From Unio delphinus (Eukaryota; Mollusca; Bivalvia; Unionida; Unionidae), in the NCBI GenBank assembly GCA_029339505.1, contig JAQISU010000210.1, forward strand, positions 14,201,001 through 14,265,000: a DNA stretch of 64,000 nucleotides. The letters are read 5' to 3'. The notes under the pieces were generated by a model. The model made no database searches. It saw nothing but the letters and a program-made list of their open reading frames with translations, and was not told the DNA's origin. Position numbers and translations under genes: made by a program. Positions 29,601-36,714 of this stretch are shown piece by piece (positions within the stretch are counted from its first letter, which is position 1; the number at the start of each line of letters is the position of its first letter).

Positions 29601-30315
29601 AAAAATAGTCAGAGACGCACTTCAGATGAAGTTGTTTGCGCTACATAAAGAAAAATTTGCAACGCTTCCAGTACCACTCTGTTATAGACCTAAGGATACA
29701 CGAAAGCAGAATATCAACGTTGACATTCCTGGACAACAACAAAAGCAGAATTTAGTATTAAATGATATTGTGCTGGTTGATATCAGCGTCGTTAAAGATG
29801 CATTAGGTGCTGATAAATCCCCATGGACGTTAGGTTATGCAGCAACAATACACTCTTCACAGGGATTGACTATATCCGATACAACTCTTTGGATAGTAGA
29901 TAATCATATTGAGTGGTCAAATTTAGTTTATCTCGCAGTATCCAGAGTACGGCGAATAAACCAACTTCGAAGAATTGTTGTTGACGATGAAATCATTGGT
30001 AACGATATTATCACTGGTGATTTTATCACTGGTGATATAATCAGAAAAAAACTCTCTGGTTATAAACACCAGGATAAAAAAAATAAACGAGAATTTGACA
30101 TTGATGCTGAATTAATAATCACTTTGAAACAACAACAAAATAATTACTGCGCGAGTTGTAATTGTATAATGAGTTGGAATTGGTCGGATAAAGATCCTCG
30201 CCAATTTACCGTAGATAGAAATGATAACAATCTCGGTCATGTCAGAAACAATGTGAGGTTGACTTGTCTTGAGTGCAACAGACGCAGAGGTGCCAGCACC
30301 TTAGGTGCTAGTTAA
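26680..30315 (+). CDS. E2 PolB-SF1 helicase-HNH fusion protein
   Basis: A 1211-residue replication protein, complete. Residues of about 1-420 are a diverged N-terminal region without a clear exonuclease signature. The family B polymerase core has motif A (ISIDISACYPGSF, about 428-440), a motif B-like RRIIGKFTQGG (about 583) and motif C VATDSMYI (about 705-712). A superfamily 1 helicase follows: Walker A NGCGGSGKTTR (about 787), Walker B IIWDE (about 859), GDHGQ (about 890), HSSQGLTI (about 1052) and AVSRVR (about 1083). The last 70 residues hold a C-x2-C (CASC) and C-x2-C (CLEC) with FTVDR, an HNH-like zinc module. The start is MKEFKRL at 26680, as in E3; the open frame reaches 26629 without homology. 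Three micro-palindromes lie in frame inside it. The 3' end overlaps the integrase by 8 bp. Confidence 0.85.
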   Translation: MKEFKRLSKIKPWKNVRFNLDRISDIPKSLVDDKPLLSKISDCFNEFKRDGASHTWSTFRIIDEDVNVPVIDATMNDIRAAEILSHLGQKSKGFLRRYFFRIKFIIEEEGEWIIRDKFDPILKDKKTVIVSRYSKPGILTGIDKPYYEKSYPVTAVVYGLYPINNNPNITKLAPMFSSSVALPLNCVATRVIEHFTNSLRGNKLTDLRRKKITEWELTVKQRGATISDIAKLEALLKFPISVATITGEVLYEPKYQSRGAPIEIIDHNKHAWTPAVNIFPRERTVRYIPRKFSGEFSDDFYEEKLFDAIHALTKDDPVSVWLLRSNEDPEIGFDQFVKPNGELYRTEELDTRMRKIANEYLERNTSVSTVEKLLTDSFTIPSVVAHFAREKNSWRPTRSDFLEDVKLSCVELGHGGLWNTKYSRDGMISIDISACYPGSFLGYGECSEYFKRFGHPTHEMTRVAINGPLPDFDLTGFARVISFELTTGLHPCSYLWLGRHMYEKAWMPIVLLRYMIDCGMLISLIVSEAIICYNAQKDVWLPKPDLEKIINEQRKQLGDCETLMDWSKRLFEGRNREAKELGRRIIGKFTQGGRFDNAKYSSRLILDNEEYDFIITDLIKKGKFVTRRDAFLSGELDEEAYKSASGTNNVWVDDVLRNGKKLGTVVTYCDGKSCQYTHLRSSMLAYSCINLFSMINRFPNTAVRVATDSMYIHEKYKSDVAKFTDPKEAWGNWRFKKETLHEYCKSADVAMDDKYLKSNHNISEIQSEFSTAPPVSDPICRYKTVYLNGCGGSGKTTRAIELFRRNASVSNMIMLTPTHRLAREMIARGVKACTYHSFFRWKGDTWTPDRMGDKFIPDVIIWDEICTVSLTVLQIFLEWLLLKNKKVVMCGDHGQPQSFVGGSPHEWLKGFVDYYEEINTDHRSLDEQLREFKALIRLQPDKIQCEIAREIISETPMNDFWEMWKPNDLIIASRKIVRDALQMKLFALHKEKFATLPVPLCYRPKDTRKQNINVDIPGQQQKQNLVLNDIVLVDISVVKDALGADKSPWTLGYAATIHSSQGLTISDTTLWIVDNHIEWSNLVYLAVSRVRRINQLRRIVVDDEIIGNDIITGDFITGDIIRKKLSGYKHQDKKNKREFDIDAELIITLKQQQNNYCASCNCIMSWNWSDKDPRQFTVDRNDNNLGHVRNNVRLTCLECNRRRGASTLGAS
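26946..26962. repeat. In-frame micro-palindrome GAAATCC-aaa-GGATTTC
   Basis: A 17-bp palindrome inside the E2 polymerase encodes a KSKGFL stretch absent from the E1 and E3 homologues, and the frame is preserved. Confidence 0.85.
27767..27782. repeat. In-frame micro-palindrome GAAACACTAGTGTTTC
   Basis: A perfect 16-bp palindrome inside the E2 polymerase encodes a RNTSVS stretch. E1 and E3 lack it at the corresponding place. Confidence 0.85.
29093..29108. repeat. In-frame micro-palindrome GAAACGCTAGCGTTTC
   Basis: A perfect 16-bp palindrome just after the helicase Walker A encodes RNASVS. E3 has the same unit at 46844-46859. E1 has a different, AAATCC..GGA-type palindrome at this place (about 4832-4852). 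Confidence 0.85.
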
Positions 30316-31264
30316 GACCACGCGGTGGTAATTGAGTATCCTCGGGAATCACTTGTAATTGTTCGCGTGTAAATCCTCGCTGAGGAGCAGTTGAATCCAG
30401 TCTATAGATTGGAGGTCTACCCGTAGATCGTGTTATGCCGGATATATTATGCGTAGTGACACTCCAAATAGGATCGGTAGCTCTTTTTTTACCACCCTCA
30501 AGCTCTCCTGGTTCGTATAAGTACCTTACAATGACATTACTACCAAGAATTGGTTCTTTGAAATCTTTTTGTGAAATTCCTTGGATTTCCATTTTGATAG
30601 ACGCCTTCTTAATAGCGTTGACAGGTTTCATATTAATTGTTCTAGTAATCTCATTATTGATTGCGGTAATCACAGCTGGTAATCTCTTGACCCATTCACG
30701 GGATCGTTTATCCTGTATGAATTCTTTTGCGTATTGATATCCGAATAACCGCTCAGCAAGGGTTTTATTAAACCGTTCAACAATTGCCTGATCGCGATGT
30801 AGCGCAGTGTGTCCTCGTCTGATGGCGACATTATGATGTTTCATCGTAGATGTAACAACACCTTGAAATTCCTTGCCAGGATCAACTTGTAACAGATTTG
30901 GCCAGCGCAGAGGACCTCGTCGATAAATTTTTTCAAATGCAGAAGCTACTTCAGTAGATGATTTTGTCCTTAACGGTTCTGCTTGTTTGTATCGACTTGC
31001 AATATCAACTAACGTTAACGCGTATTTGTAACCGTTGTCATGCGGCAGAAATAGTATATCAGCTTGATGAACTTCATTAGGTGTTGTAACATCAAAATGC
31101 GAATAGTTAATTTGTTTAGGCGCTGGTAGATAAATTTGCCATATTGCTTGTTTAGATAACCAGTTTGCCGCTGTAGTTTTTTTCACCTTTGATGCACTAG
31201 CTAGTTTATTGATTGCTGCGTAACCTCTCCAGTATCCTCTCGGAGAATAATAAATAGATTCCAT
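30308..31264 (-). CDS. E2 DDE integrase
   Basis: A 318-residue retrovirus-like integrase, complete. Catalytic residues are Asp69 (HQADILFLP), Asp128 (LLQVDPGKEF) and Glu163 (AIVERFNKTL), a D-x58-D-x34-E spacing typical of Polinton/retroviral rve integrases. A C-terminal beta-barrel-like part (VIVRYLYEPGELEGG ... REQLQVIPED) follows. The N-terminal 55 residues have no full HHCC zinc motif. It is convergent with the polymerase, overlapping by 8 bp. A GCTAGC-type palindrome (31268-31283) lies just upstream. Confidence 0.9.
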   Translation of the reverse strand: MESIYYSPRGYWRGYAAINKLASASKVKKTTAANWLSKQAIWQIYLPAPKQINYSHFDVTTPNEVHQADILFLPHDNGYKYALTLVDIASRYKQAEPLRTKSSTEVASAFEKIYRRGPLRWPNLLQVDPGKEFQGVVTSTMKHHNVAIRRGHTALHRDQAIVERFNKTLAERLFGYQYAKEFIQDKRSREWVKRLPAVITAINNEITRTINMKPVNAIKKASIKMEIQGISQKDFKEPILGSNVIVRYLYEPGELEGGKKRATDPIWSVTTHNISGITRSTGRPPIYRLDSTAPQRGFTREQLQVIPEDTQLPPRGLN

Positions 31265-31267
31265 ATT

Positions 31268-31283
31268 AAAATGCTAGCATTTT
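31268..31283. repeat. Intergenic micro-palindrome AAAATGCTAGCATTTT
   Basis: A perfect 16-bp palindrome between the integrase start and the PLA2 stop in E2. The same interval in E3 (about 49009-49016) lacks it, so it was probably gained or lost as a unit. Confidence 0.8.
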
Positions 31284-31643
31284 CAATTACCAGCACCTAA
31301 CATCAATTTACCCTTCATAGCAGATTTTACCAACCACGAAGCCAATTTTTCTTTGAAGGATTTATCAGGAATAGCATTTAACGCATGAATTAATTTTACA
31401 TCTGCGAGATGTCTGTGTTGAAGATTGCTGCTTTTATAAGCGACATCATGAACATGACACGCCTTATCAATAGCGTTTATTGGATATTCGCCGGGTCGGG
31501 GTAAATTTTGATCATCAAGTCTGATATCTAATCGTGTTCCCGGTCCACAGTAGCTATATCCTGGAAGGTGCTTTTCTCCTGGATACTTTGCCCACGGTGT
31601 TCCTGGGAGTTTTGTCAATTTGGCTGCAATATCACCTCCTCGT
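31283..31643 (-). CDS. E2 phospholipase A2 frame, probably expressed by -1 frameshift
   Basis: This frame encodes a parvovirus VP1-type phospholipase A2. It has the calcium loop YCGPGTRLD, the catalytic CHVHDVAY and a following LADVKL Asp. Such domains let non-enveloped particles breach endosomal membranes, and PLA2 is known in adintoviruses. No ATG occurs in this frame before the catalytic domain; the nearest start-like codon is a TTG at 31616-31618, which is CTA in E3. The frame stays open upstream (RGGDIAAKL) into the A-AAA-AAC run of the zinc-ribbon gene. That makes a zinc-ribbon/PLA2 fusion by -1 frameshifting the simplest expression route. The coordinates start just after the slippery site. 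Confidence 0.75.
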
Positions 31644-31797
31644 TTTTTTTTAAAGGTTTCGTGGAAGTAAATCTAAATTTTTTCGTACTACATTGTACGC
31701 ATTTACCAGAAAGCGCTGATCGATTATTTTTCGTTGTAATCGTCGTCAAGTCATTTGTGCCAGTACGCGTCCTACACTTCACACAATATAGATCCAT
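31615..31797 (-). CDS. E2 zinc-ribbon protein (frameshift leader)
   Basis: A 60-residue protein with two Cys pairs (MDLYCVKC and GKCVQC) forming a zinc ribbon similar to DUF5679-type small proteins found in Polintons. A slippery A-AAA-AAC at about 31643-31649 (minus strand), preceded by CTTT, lies near its end. Without frameshifting it ends VILQPN at a TGA. It is divergent from the ATPase across 18 bp. Confidence 0.75.
   Translation of the reverse strand: MDLYCVKCRTRTGTNDLTTITTKNNRSALSGKCVQCSTKKFRFTSTKPLKKNEEVILQPN
31642..31652 (-). promoter_or_regulatory. Putative -1 ribosomal frameshift site (A AAA AAC)
   Basis: On the minus strand the zinc-ribbon codons read TTA AAA AAA AAC. A -1 slip at A-AAA-AAC leads exactly into the PLA2 frame. 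The nine-A run and both frames are conserved in E3 (49373-49383). No stimulatory structure was computed. Confidence 0.65.
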
Positions 31798-31815
31798 AAT
31801 TTATATATAACAGTT
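31798..31815. promoter_or_regulatory. E2 18-bp divergent promoter, zinc-ribbon/ATPase
   Basis: The two start codons are separated by only 18 bp, containing TTTATATATAAC. The E3 equivalent (49546-49562, 17 bp) preserves TTTATATATAAC. A near-symmetrical TATATATA could drive both directions. Confidence 0.6.
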
Positions 31816-32478
31816 ATGAATGTAATTGATTATTCAGCTACTCGACGACGGGAACCTATTAGAAACCATGCAATGTTACCAAATTCTATTCGCGCGATTA
31901 TCATCGGACCATCTGGAAGTGGTAAAACACAATTGCTACTTAATTTGATAACGAGATGGATGAAGTGGGATAAATTGTACATGATTGCTCCGAGTGTAGA
32001 CGATCAACGATGTTATGAAGTATTAAAGGATTTTAATGATGCCGCGCAAGAAATTAACGGCGATGGTGTTATTGAGTTTATAACCGATATCGAAGAGGCA
32101 CCGAATATTGATGATATTGATGGAAGTATTAACAATTTAGTCGTATATGATGATATCATGTTAGATAATCAAAAGAATCCTGCTAGAATATTTTCCCGGG
32201 GGCGTCACAAAAACACCGATGTGATATATATCACTCAACGTTACACTCAAATACCAAAAGTGATCAGAGATAACTGCAATATGCTGTGTGTATTTAACGG
32301 AGTTGATACTCATACTCTTAGAAATATTTGGCAAACTTGGTGCGGTGGTGATATGGATCATAATCGATTTAGAAATTTCTTTAGCCACGCTCAGACAATC
32401 CCACACGGATTTGTGACGATAAATTTATCAGACCCTCGGACAAGATATCGTGTCGGACTTGATCAAATATTTAGTTAG
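31816..32478 (+). CDS. E2 DNA-packaging ATPase (A32/FtsK-HerA type)
   Basis: A 220-residue ATPase, complete, expected to pump DNA into capsids. Walker A GPSGSGKTQ at about 31-39; Walker B NLVVYDDI at about 107-114. A sensor-like TDVIYITQRYTQIPK stretch follows, as in poxvirus A32 and Polinton ATPases. The last eight or so codons (GLDQIFS) lie inside the right TIR, so a mirror copy of these codons sits at the other end of the element. Confidence 0.9.
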   Translation: MNVIDYSATRRREPIRNHAMLPNSIRAIIIGPSGSGKTQLLLNLITRWMKWDKLYMIAPSVDDQRCYEVLKDFNDAAQEINGDGVIEFITDIEEAPNIDDIDGSINNLVVYDDIMLDNQKNPARIFSRGRHKNTDVIYITQRYTQIPKVIRDNCNMLCVFNGVDTHTLRNIWQTWCGGDMDHNRFRNFFSHAQTIPHGFVTINLSDPRTRYRVGLDQIFS

Positions 32479-32661
32479 CGCATTAGCAGCCGAGGAGGTG
32501 AACGTCAACTAAATGGCGTCTTTTTTTTTACCCTTGAGGAAGGCTCCGTTTGACAAACAGAGCTCTAAAATTGTTAAGTCTCAGTTTGGCAAATGGAGAC
32601 TTAGAATATTTTTGCTTAAAATATACCCCAATTAGAGAAAGTCTGTTCACTCTCTCTGCTG
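32455..32661 (-). repeat. E2 right TIR (207 bp)
   Basis: Inverted copy of 16416-16624 with one mismatch. It contains the ATPase C-terminus. The outer end reads CTCTGCTG and then joins AACAG of E1, so the terminal CT present in the left TIR, E1 and E3 ends is missing. Confidence 0.95.
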
Positions 32662-33175
32662 AACAGAATTTGTGACAGTATATAATATACGCGAAGAAGA
32701 CATTCCAACATTTAAACTACCAGGATATAACGTACCAGAACTAAAAAAAATACTCAGTGATACTATCGATGTTGGTTTCAAAATAATTCATGATGCATGG
32801 AAAAAAACAGCATCATCGGAAATAAAAACCCTTAAACACAATAATGACCCAGACGGTGGCGGCAGACATATCGCTCCTTTCAACGTGAATATTTCATCGG
32901 TGATTGCAATCAATTTAGTATGCGATGCTATAGAAGGAAGCTATCAAATTAATCTCGAACGATCAAATCAAGCTCAGCAAGGATATATTTTGTATTCATT
33001 TGCACCAATAGCCCCTCCAGGATTTTTAATAATTGAGTCTCCGGTTAATCCAGTCTATATGCGGTGTCATAATAATTCGCTAACCAGAATTAATTTCAAA
33101 CTCACTGACCAGTCCAATAATCTGATTGATCTACAAGGTGAGGTGTTAGCGATTGGTCTGTTTGTAAAGTCCTAA
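32662..33175 (+). pseudogene. E1 penton-like minor capsid protein, C-terminal part
   Basis: It resumes the E1 gene cut by E2. The first approximately 288 bp repeat the sequence at 16128-16415, then the native C-terminal part (NLERSNQAQQG, SFAPIAPPGFLI, LTDQSNNLIDLQGE, GLFVKS) follows to the stop. The frame is open, but nothing upstream would express it. Confidence 0.85.
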
Positions 33176-33176
33176 G

Positions 33177-33519
33177 GTGACACGATATCGTATCGGACTC
33201 GATCAAATATTCGGTTGAAAACTTAGTGATTTTCATCGTAAAAAAAATATTAACCAGAACTGAAAATTTCAGCAGCAGAGAGGGTGATTGACAACGACGT
33301 TGCGACCAAAATTAATTAAAAAATCGTAAAAGTCTCCATATGGCAAATGGAGATATTTTTTTTTAGTTAAAATATGAGATTTTTCAATCGACTTTTTTTG
33401 CCGGAAAGTTGTGAGGTTCGCCCTTTTTTTGGTTAAAATGAGATCGTAGGAAGGCTCGTTTTAAGATTGAAATCAAAACTTTGTCTAAACACGTTGTGAG
33501 GTTCGCCCTCTCTGCTGCT
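33177..33519 (-). repeat. E1 right TIR
   Basis: It begins on the inside with a stretch equal to the last codons of the ATPase gene (about 33180-33217), placed here after the penton-like gene as expected for a TIR. A terminal module of 249 bp (33271-33519) follows, bounded by AGCAGCAGAGAGGGTGA and CCCTCTCTGCTGCT. A hairpin TCTCCAT/ATGGAGA lies near 33336-33356. It marks the right end of E1; the left end is lost. Confidence 0.8.
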
Positions 33520-34079
33520 ATATAATATATATAACACATCATACAAAAACAAAATAAACGTGTCTAGATATATTATGCGATTATATATAATATGATGATG
33601 AACTCTGTTCGTCTTAAAGTGTATTCGGTATCTTAACACGCCTAGAGATATATATGAAAACCCCATTTTGAACCTTACAGGTGTTATTCACATCGGAGAG
33701 ACCCAGAAGTTACATATATAAGACAACACATTTCATTTGGAACCCCTAGGGTGTTATTCATATTCGACCCGGCCCAGAGTACCACGAAACATAGTCTCCG
33801 ATAGGAGATCAACTCGCCAAATAGCGGATTAGAACTCCAATAAGGTATATTTCGTGTAATGACGTCACATTTACATATATATATATATATATATACACAT
33901 TATATACAATTATATACAACTATATACATAGAAACCGCACAAGGAAATACAACATATATCAATGGATTATAGGATGACGTCAATGACATGGTATTTACAA
34001 TGAATGATGTATATACAAAGACAGTTGTATGATATTTACAATGAATGATAGGATAACACAACCTCGGTGGAAGTGATGA
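33520..34079. other. AT-rich spacer between E1 and E4
   Basis: No gene. It has TATATATA runs and short repeats around GTGTTATTCA(C/T)AT near 33680 and 33760, and ATGACGTCA and ACAATGAATGAT repeats that resemble the E2 noncoding region near 25000-25300. It may be host DNA or decayed element control DNA. Confidence 0.5.
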
Positions 34080-34531
34080 AAATTTTTCTTTATGCAATTC
34101 AAATAACTTCATATGAAGTGTATCTCTGACTATCTTTCTACATGTCACTATCAAATAGTTTGGTCTCCACGCCTCCCAAAAATCATTTAATGGTGTTTTC
34201 GAAATTATTACACATTGGATTCTATCCGTTTGTCATCTTATTAATTTCTTGAACTCGCGTAATTGTTCATCAAGTGCTCTATGACCCGTATTAATATCTT
34301 CATAATAGTCTTCAAAATTCTGCAGCCAATCATGTGGGGATAAACCGACAAATGGTGGTTATCGCCACACATGATGACTTTTGTATTCGCTAGCAATAGT
34401 CAATCAAGAAATCTTTGTAATACATCTAACGACACCGTGCATATCTCATCTCAAATAATGATTTCAGGAATTTATTTCTCACCCATTCGATCAGGAGTCC
34501 ATTCGTCATCTTTCCATTTAAAGAAACTATA
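34080..34531 (-). pseudogene. E4 polymerase-helicase fragment, left of E3
   Basis: A decayed helicase part: KLFELHKEKF (34090s), ASRKIVRD-like and GDHG-like segments (34340-34380), and the WTPDRMGEK equivalent near 34490. It has several frameshifts and stops. The match continues directly at 50450 on the other side of E3, so E3 inserted in this gene. Confidence 0.8.
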
Positions 34532-34536
34532 AGTGC
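34532..34536. repeat. Left target-site duplication of E3 (AGTGC)
   Basis: AGTGC directly precedes the E3 TIR and is repeated directly after it at 50445-50449. The 5-bp length fits Polinton/retroviral integration. Confidence 0.85.
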
Positions 34537-34778
34537 AGCAGCAGAGAGGGTGAATCCTACAACATTTTTTTAGTATATTTTTGATTATACCCTCCAAAAT
34601 AACACTAGACCCTTCTCGCGAATAACTAAAAAAAAATGACAGTGATTGTTGTCTGAAAACATGGGATTCGCATTCGCGTTTTCGTTGATGAATCATAAAA
34701 TGTCGCAACGTCGTTGTCACTCACCCTCTCTGCTGCTGGAACTTCAGTTCTGGGTTAACCGAATATTTTATCAAGTCC
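34537..34778 (+). repeat. E3 left TIR
   Basis: The outer module 34537-34737 (201 bp) starts AGCAGCAGAGAGGGTGA and ends TCACCCTCTCTGCTGCT, an inverted pair. The inner end (34755-34778) mirrors the ATPase last codons. Matched inverted at 50205-50444, apart from a non-homologous stretch of about 17 bp between module and inner end. Confidence 0.9.
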
Positions 34779-34813
34779 TTACTACGACGAAAATCCCCTT
34801 AGGATGAAAGTCT

Positions 34814-36187
34814 TTACGACTTTACAAATAGACTAATTTGTAAAACCTCCTCTTGTAAATCAATCAGATTATTAGACTGGTCAGTGAGTTTGAAATTAAT
34901 TCTGGTTAATGAATTATTATGACATCGCATATAGACTGGATTCACCGGGGACTCAATAATTAAAAACCCTGGAGGAGCTATTGGTGCAAATGAATACAAA
35001 ATATATCCCTGCTGAGCTTGATTTGATCGTTCTAAATTTATTTGATAGCTTCCTTCGATCACATCACACACTAAATTGAGCGCAATCACCGTTGAAATAT
35101 TCACATTGAACGGAGCGATATGCCTGCCACCACCATCTGGGTCATTATTGTGTTTGAGGATTTTTATTGTTTTTTTCCACGCATCATGAATTATTTTAAA
35201 ACCAACATCGATGGCATCACTGAGAGATTTTTGTAGTTCTAAGATATTATATCCTGGAAGTTTGACTGTTGGAATATCCTTAACGGGGATATTTAAGTTC
35301 GATGCAAATGCTGTTCTCGATAGGGGGATATTGTCATTTAATATACCCTGAATAATTTGTGAATGAAATGTTTCCATGTCATTGATGATTTTATTGCATG
35401 TTTCTACGACGCTAATAAATTCATCTCGGGTGAGTGTATCGGATTTAAGGGATATTAACAACAGTGAAAAATCATTATTCATTGCTGTGAAATTTTCAAC
35501 GATTTTAGGGTTGTCAATAAAATGATATTTCTCTATTCCCTCCCTCCCTTCCTCCTCGCTCCCAGTTAGTTGATATCCGATACCAAAAAACTCTTTAGTG
35601 AATTCGTGATCTTTATAACTTTTTAATGGATTATCAGGTTTTATTCTGTCGGTGACATAATCAGATTTTTTTGGTTCTGGTAAATCAACGGGTTTTTCCC
35701 GGGGAGGGGGGTGGATTTCAGGCCATCCTAGTACGGTTCTTATAGAACTTTGATAGATATCTACGACATAACCCTCTGTGCTTATTTCAATGGCAGATGA
35801 TAGTGTTGGCTCATGAACTGTTATAGCTATTTTTGACTCTACTCCAGTAATCGATTTTATTCTACGCGCGAATTCATTATTGATTTGTTCGATTTGGTAT
35901 GATCCGGTTGGTATGGAAACAACGTTCCAGTCTGGGGTACCGTCTGGTTTATTCTTATTTGCAAAAACCAGTGAATTATTGGGTTGTTGACCACCAAATG
36001 ATTTTGACCTAATATTTGGCCAACTGTGGTATACTCGTAATTTTGCTAGCGCTATCTCCTTCACTGGGACCGGAGAGAGGAAATTCACACTGAATTCTGG
36101 ATTCGTTGAGGTTATTGAGATCATGCTTGTTTGTACTGGGTTTGTGTTCTCCACTATTTGTTGAAGTAATTCCATCTGTGTTGTCAT
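34814..36187 (-). CDS. E3 penton-like minor capsid protein
   Basis: A 457-residue protein, open, starting MTTQMELLQQ (an upstream ATG at 36202 is possible). Same conserved N-terminal (TNPEFSVNFLSPVPVKEI, SIRTVLGWPE) and C-terminal (CDVIEGSYQ, PPGFLIIESP, LTDQSNNLIDL) parts as E2. The middle (about 150-330) differs in sequence and length. It starts 36 bp inside the TIR boundary, at the left end of the element. Confidence 0.75.
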   Translation of the reverse strand: MTTQMELLQQIVENTNPVQTSMISITSTNPEFSVNFLSPVPVKEIALAKLRVYHSWPNIRSKSFGGQQPNNSLVFANKNKPDGTPDWNVVSIPTGSYQIEQINNEFARRIKSITGVESKIAITVHEPTLSSAIEISTEGYVVDIYQSSIRTVLGWPEIHPPPREKPVDLPEPKKSDYVTDRIKPDNPLKSYKDHEFTKEFFGIGYQLTGSEEEGREGIEKYHFIDNPKIVENFTAMNNDFSLLLISLKSDTLTRDEFISVVETCNKIINDMETFHSQIIQGILNDNIPLSRTAFASNLNIPVKDIPTVKLPGYNILELQKSLSDAIDVGFKIIHDAWKKTIKILKHNNDPDGGGRHIAPFNVNISTVIALNLVCDVIEGSYQINLERSNQAQQGYILYSFAPIAPPGFLIIESPVNPVYMRCHNNSLTRINFKLTDQSNNLIDLQEEVLQISLFVKS

Positions 36188-36654
36188 TGTTATTATACTC
36201 ATGTTTTTGTACTTCTAATTTTGACATCGCAGAATCATATATATCTACCATCGCTGAAAACTCATTCTCTGATATAATTGTATCATCGAGCGATGACGAT
36301 ATCAATGAGGATAATTGCGAGTATGCAGTGGACACAACATGAAATTGAATTATGTAGTCTTGTAGTTTCCGTTGGCTGCATGAGGATATTTTTTGTGATT
36401 ATTGAAATAATTCCAGCGATTGTTGTTGCCGCAGAAATGCAAATTGGAACAGCTGTCGGAGCCATCATTGTCACTGAAGACAGTATAATACCGGCTCCGG
36501 TGATTACACCACTCACTGAATACACAGTAACATCAATTGCGGTAATTCTCCTGCGATATTTTTTAATTTTCATTGCATACTCCTCAGACAGGGTTTTGAG
36601 TCTAGTTTGATATTCTCTGACCTGATCATAGCGATATTGCGATGATGAAATCAT
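36009..36654 (-). pseudogene. E3 two-helix membrane protein, frameshifted
   Basis: The start MISSSQYRYDQVRE and both hydrophobic segments are intact in one frame. A lost A in the A-run near 36395 shifts the frame after IIT. The rest (TAYSQLSSLISSSL...) continues in another frame, and its normal stop is lost, running on to 36009. Overlaps the penton-like start as in E2. Confidence 0.8.
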
Positions 36655-36714
36655 TTTTTATTTTAAATCAGTTCACGATTTCAATTGAAACCGTTAGTGA
36701 AATTGCTTTGCAAT

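Larger units (their letters stand above)
16416..32661. mobile_element. E2: complete Polinton/adintovirus-like element
   Basis: A 16,246-bp element bounded by TIRs of 207-209 bp with one mismatch between ends. All recognised genes are open over their full length: penton-like, membrane protein, fibre-like, protease, hydrophobic protein, capsid, small basic protein, scaffold-like, small helical protein, HNH endonuclease, zinc protein, PolB-helicase-HNH, integrase, zinc-ribbon/PLA2 and ATPase. It lies inside the penton-like gene of the related E1. Intact genes and near-identical TIRs indicate a recent insertion. Confidence 0.9.

Noticed and set aside
31616..31618. TTG as an independent start for PLA2
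   Set aside because: The codon is CTA in E3, while the slippery site and upstream open frame are conserved.
34472..34720. 82-codon minus-strand open frame over the E3 TIR
   Set aside because: It joins decayed E4 helicase to TIR sequence; the same TIR gives a different frame at 50258-50446.
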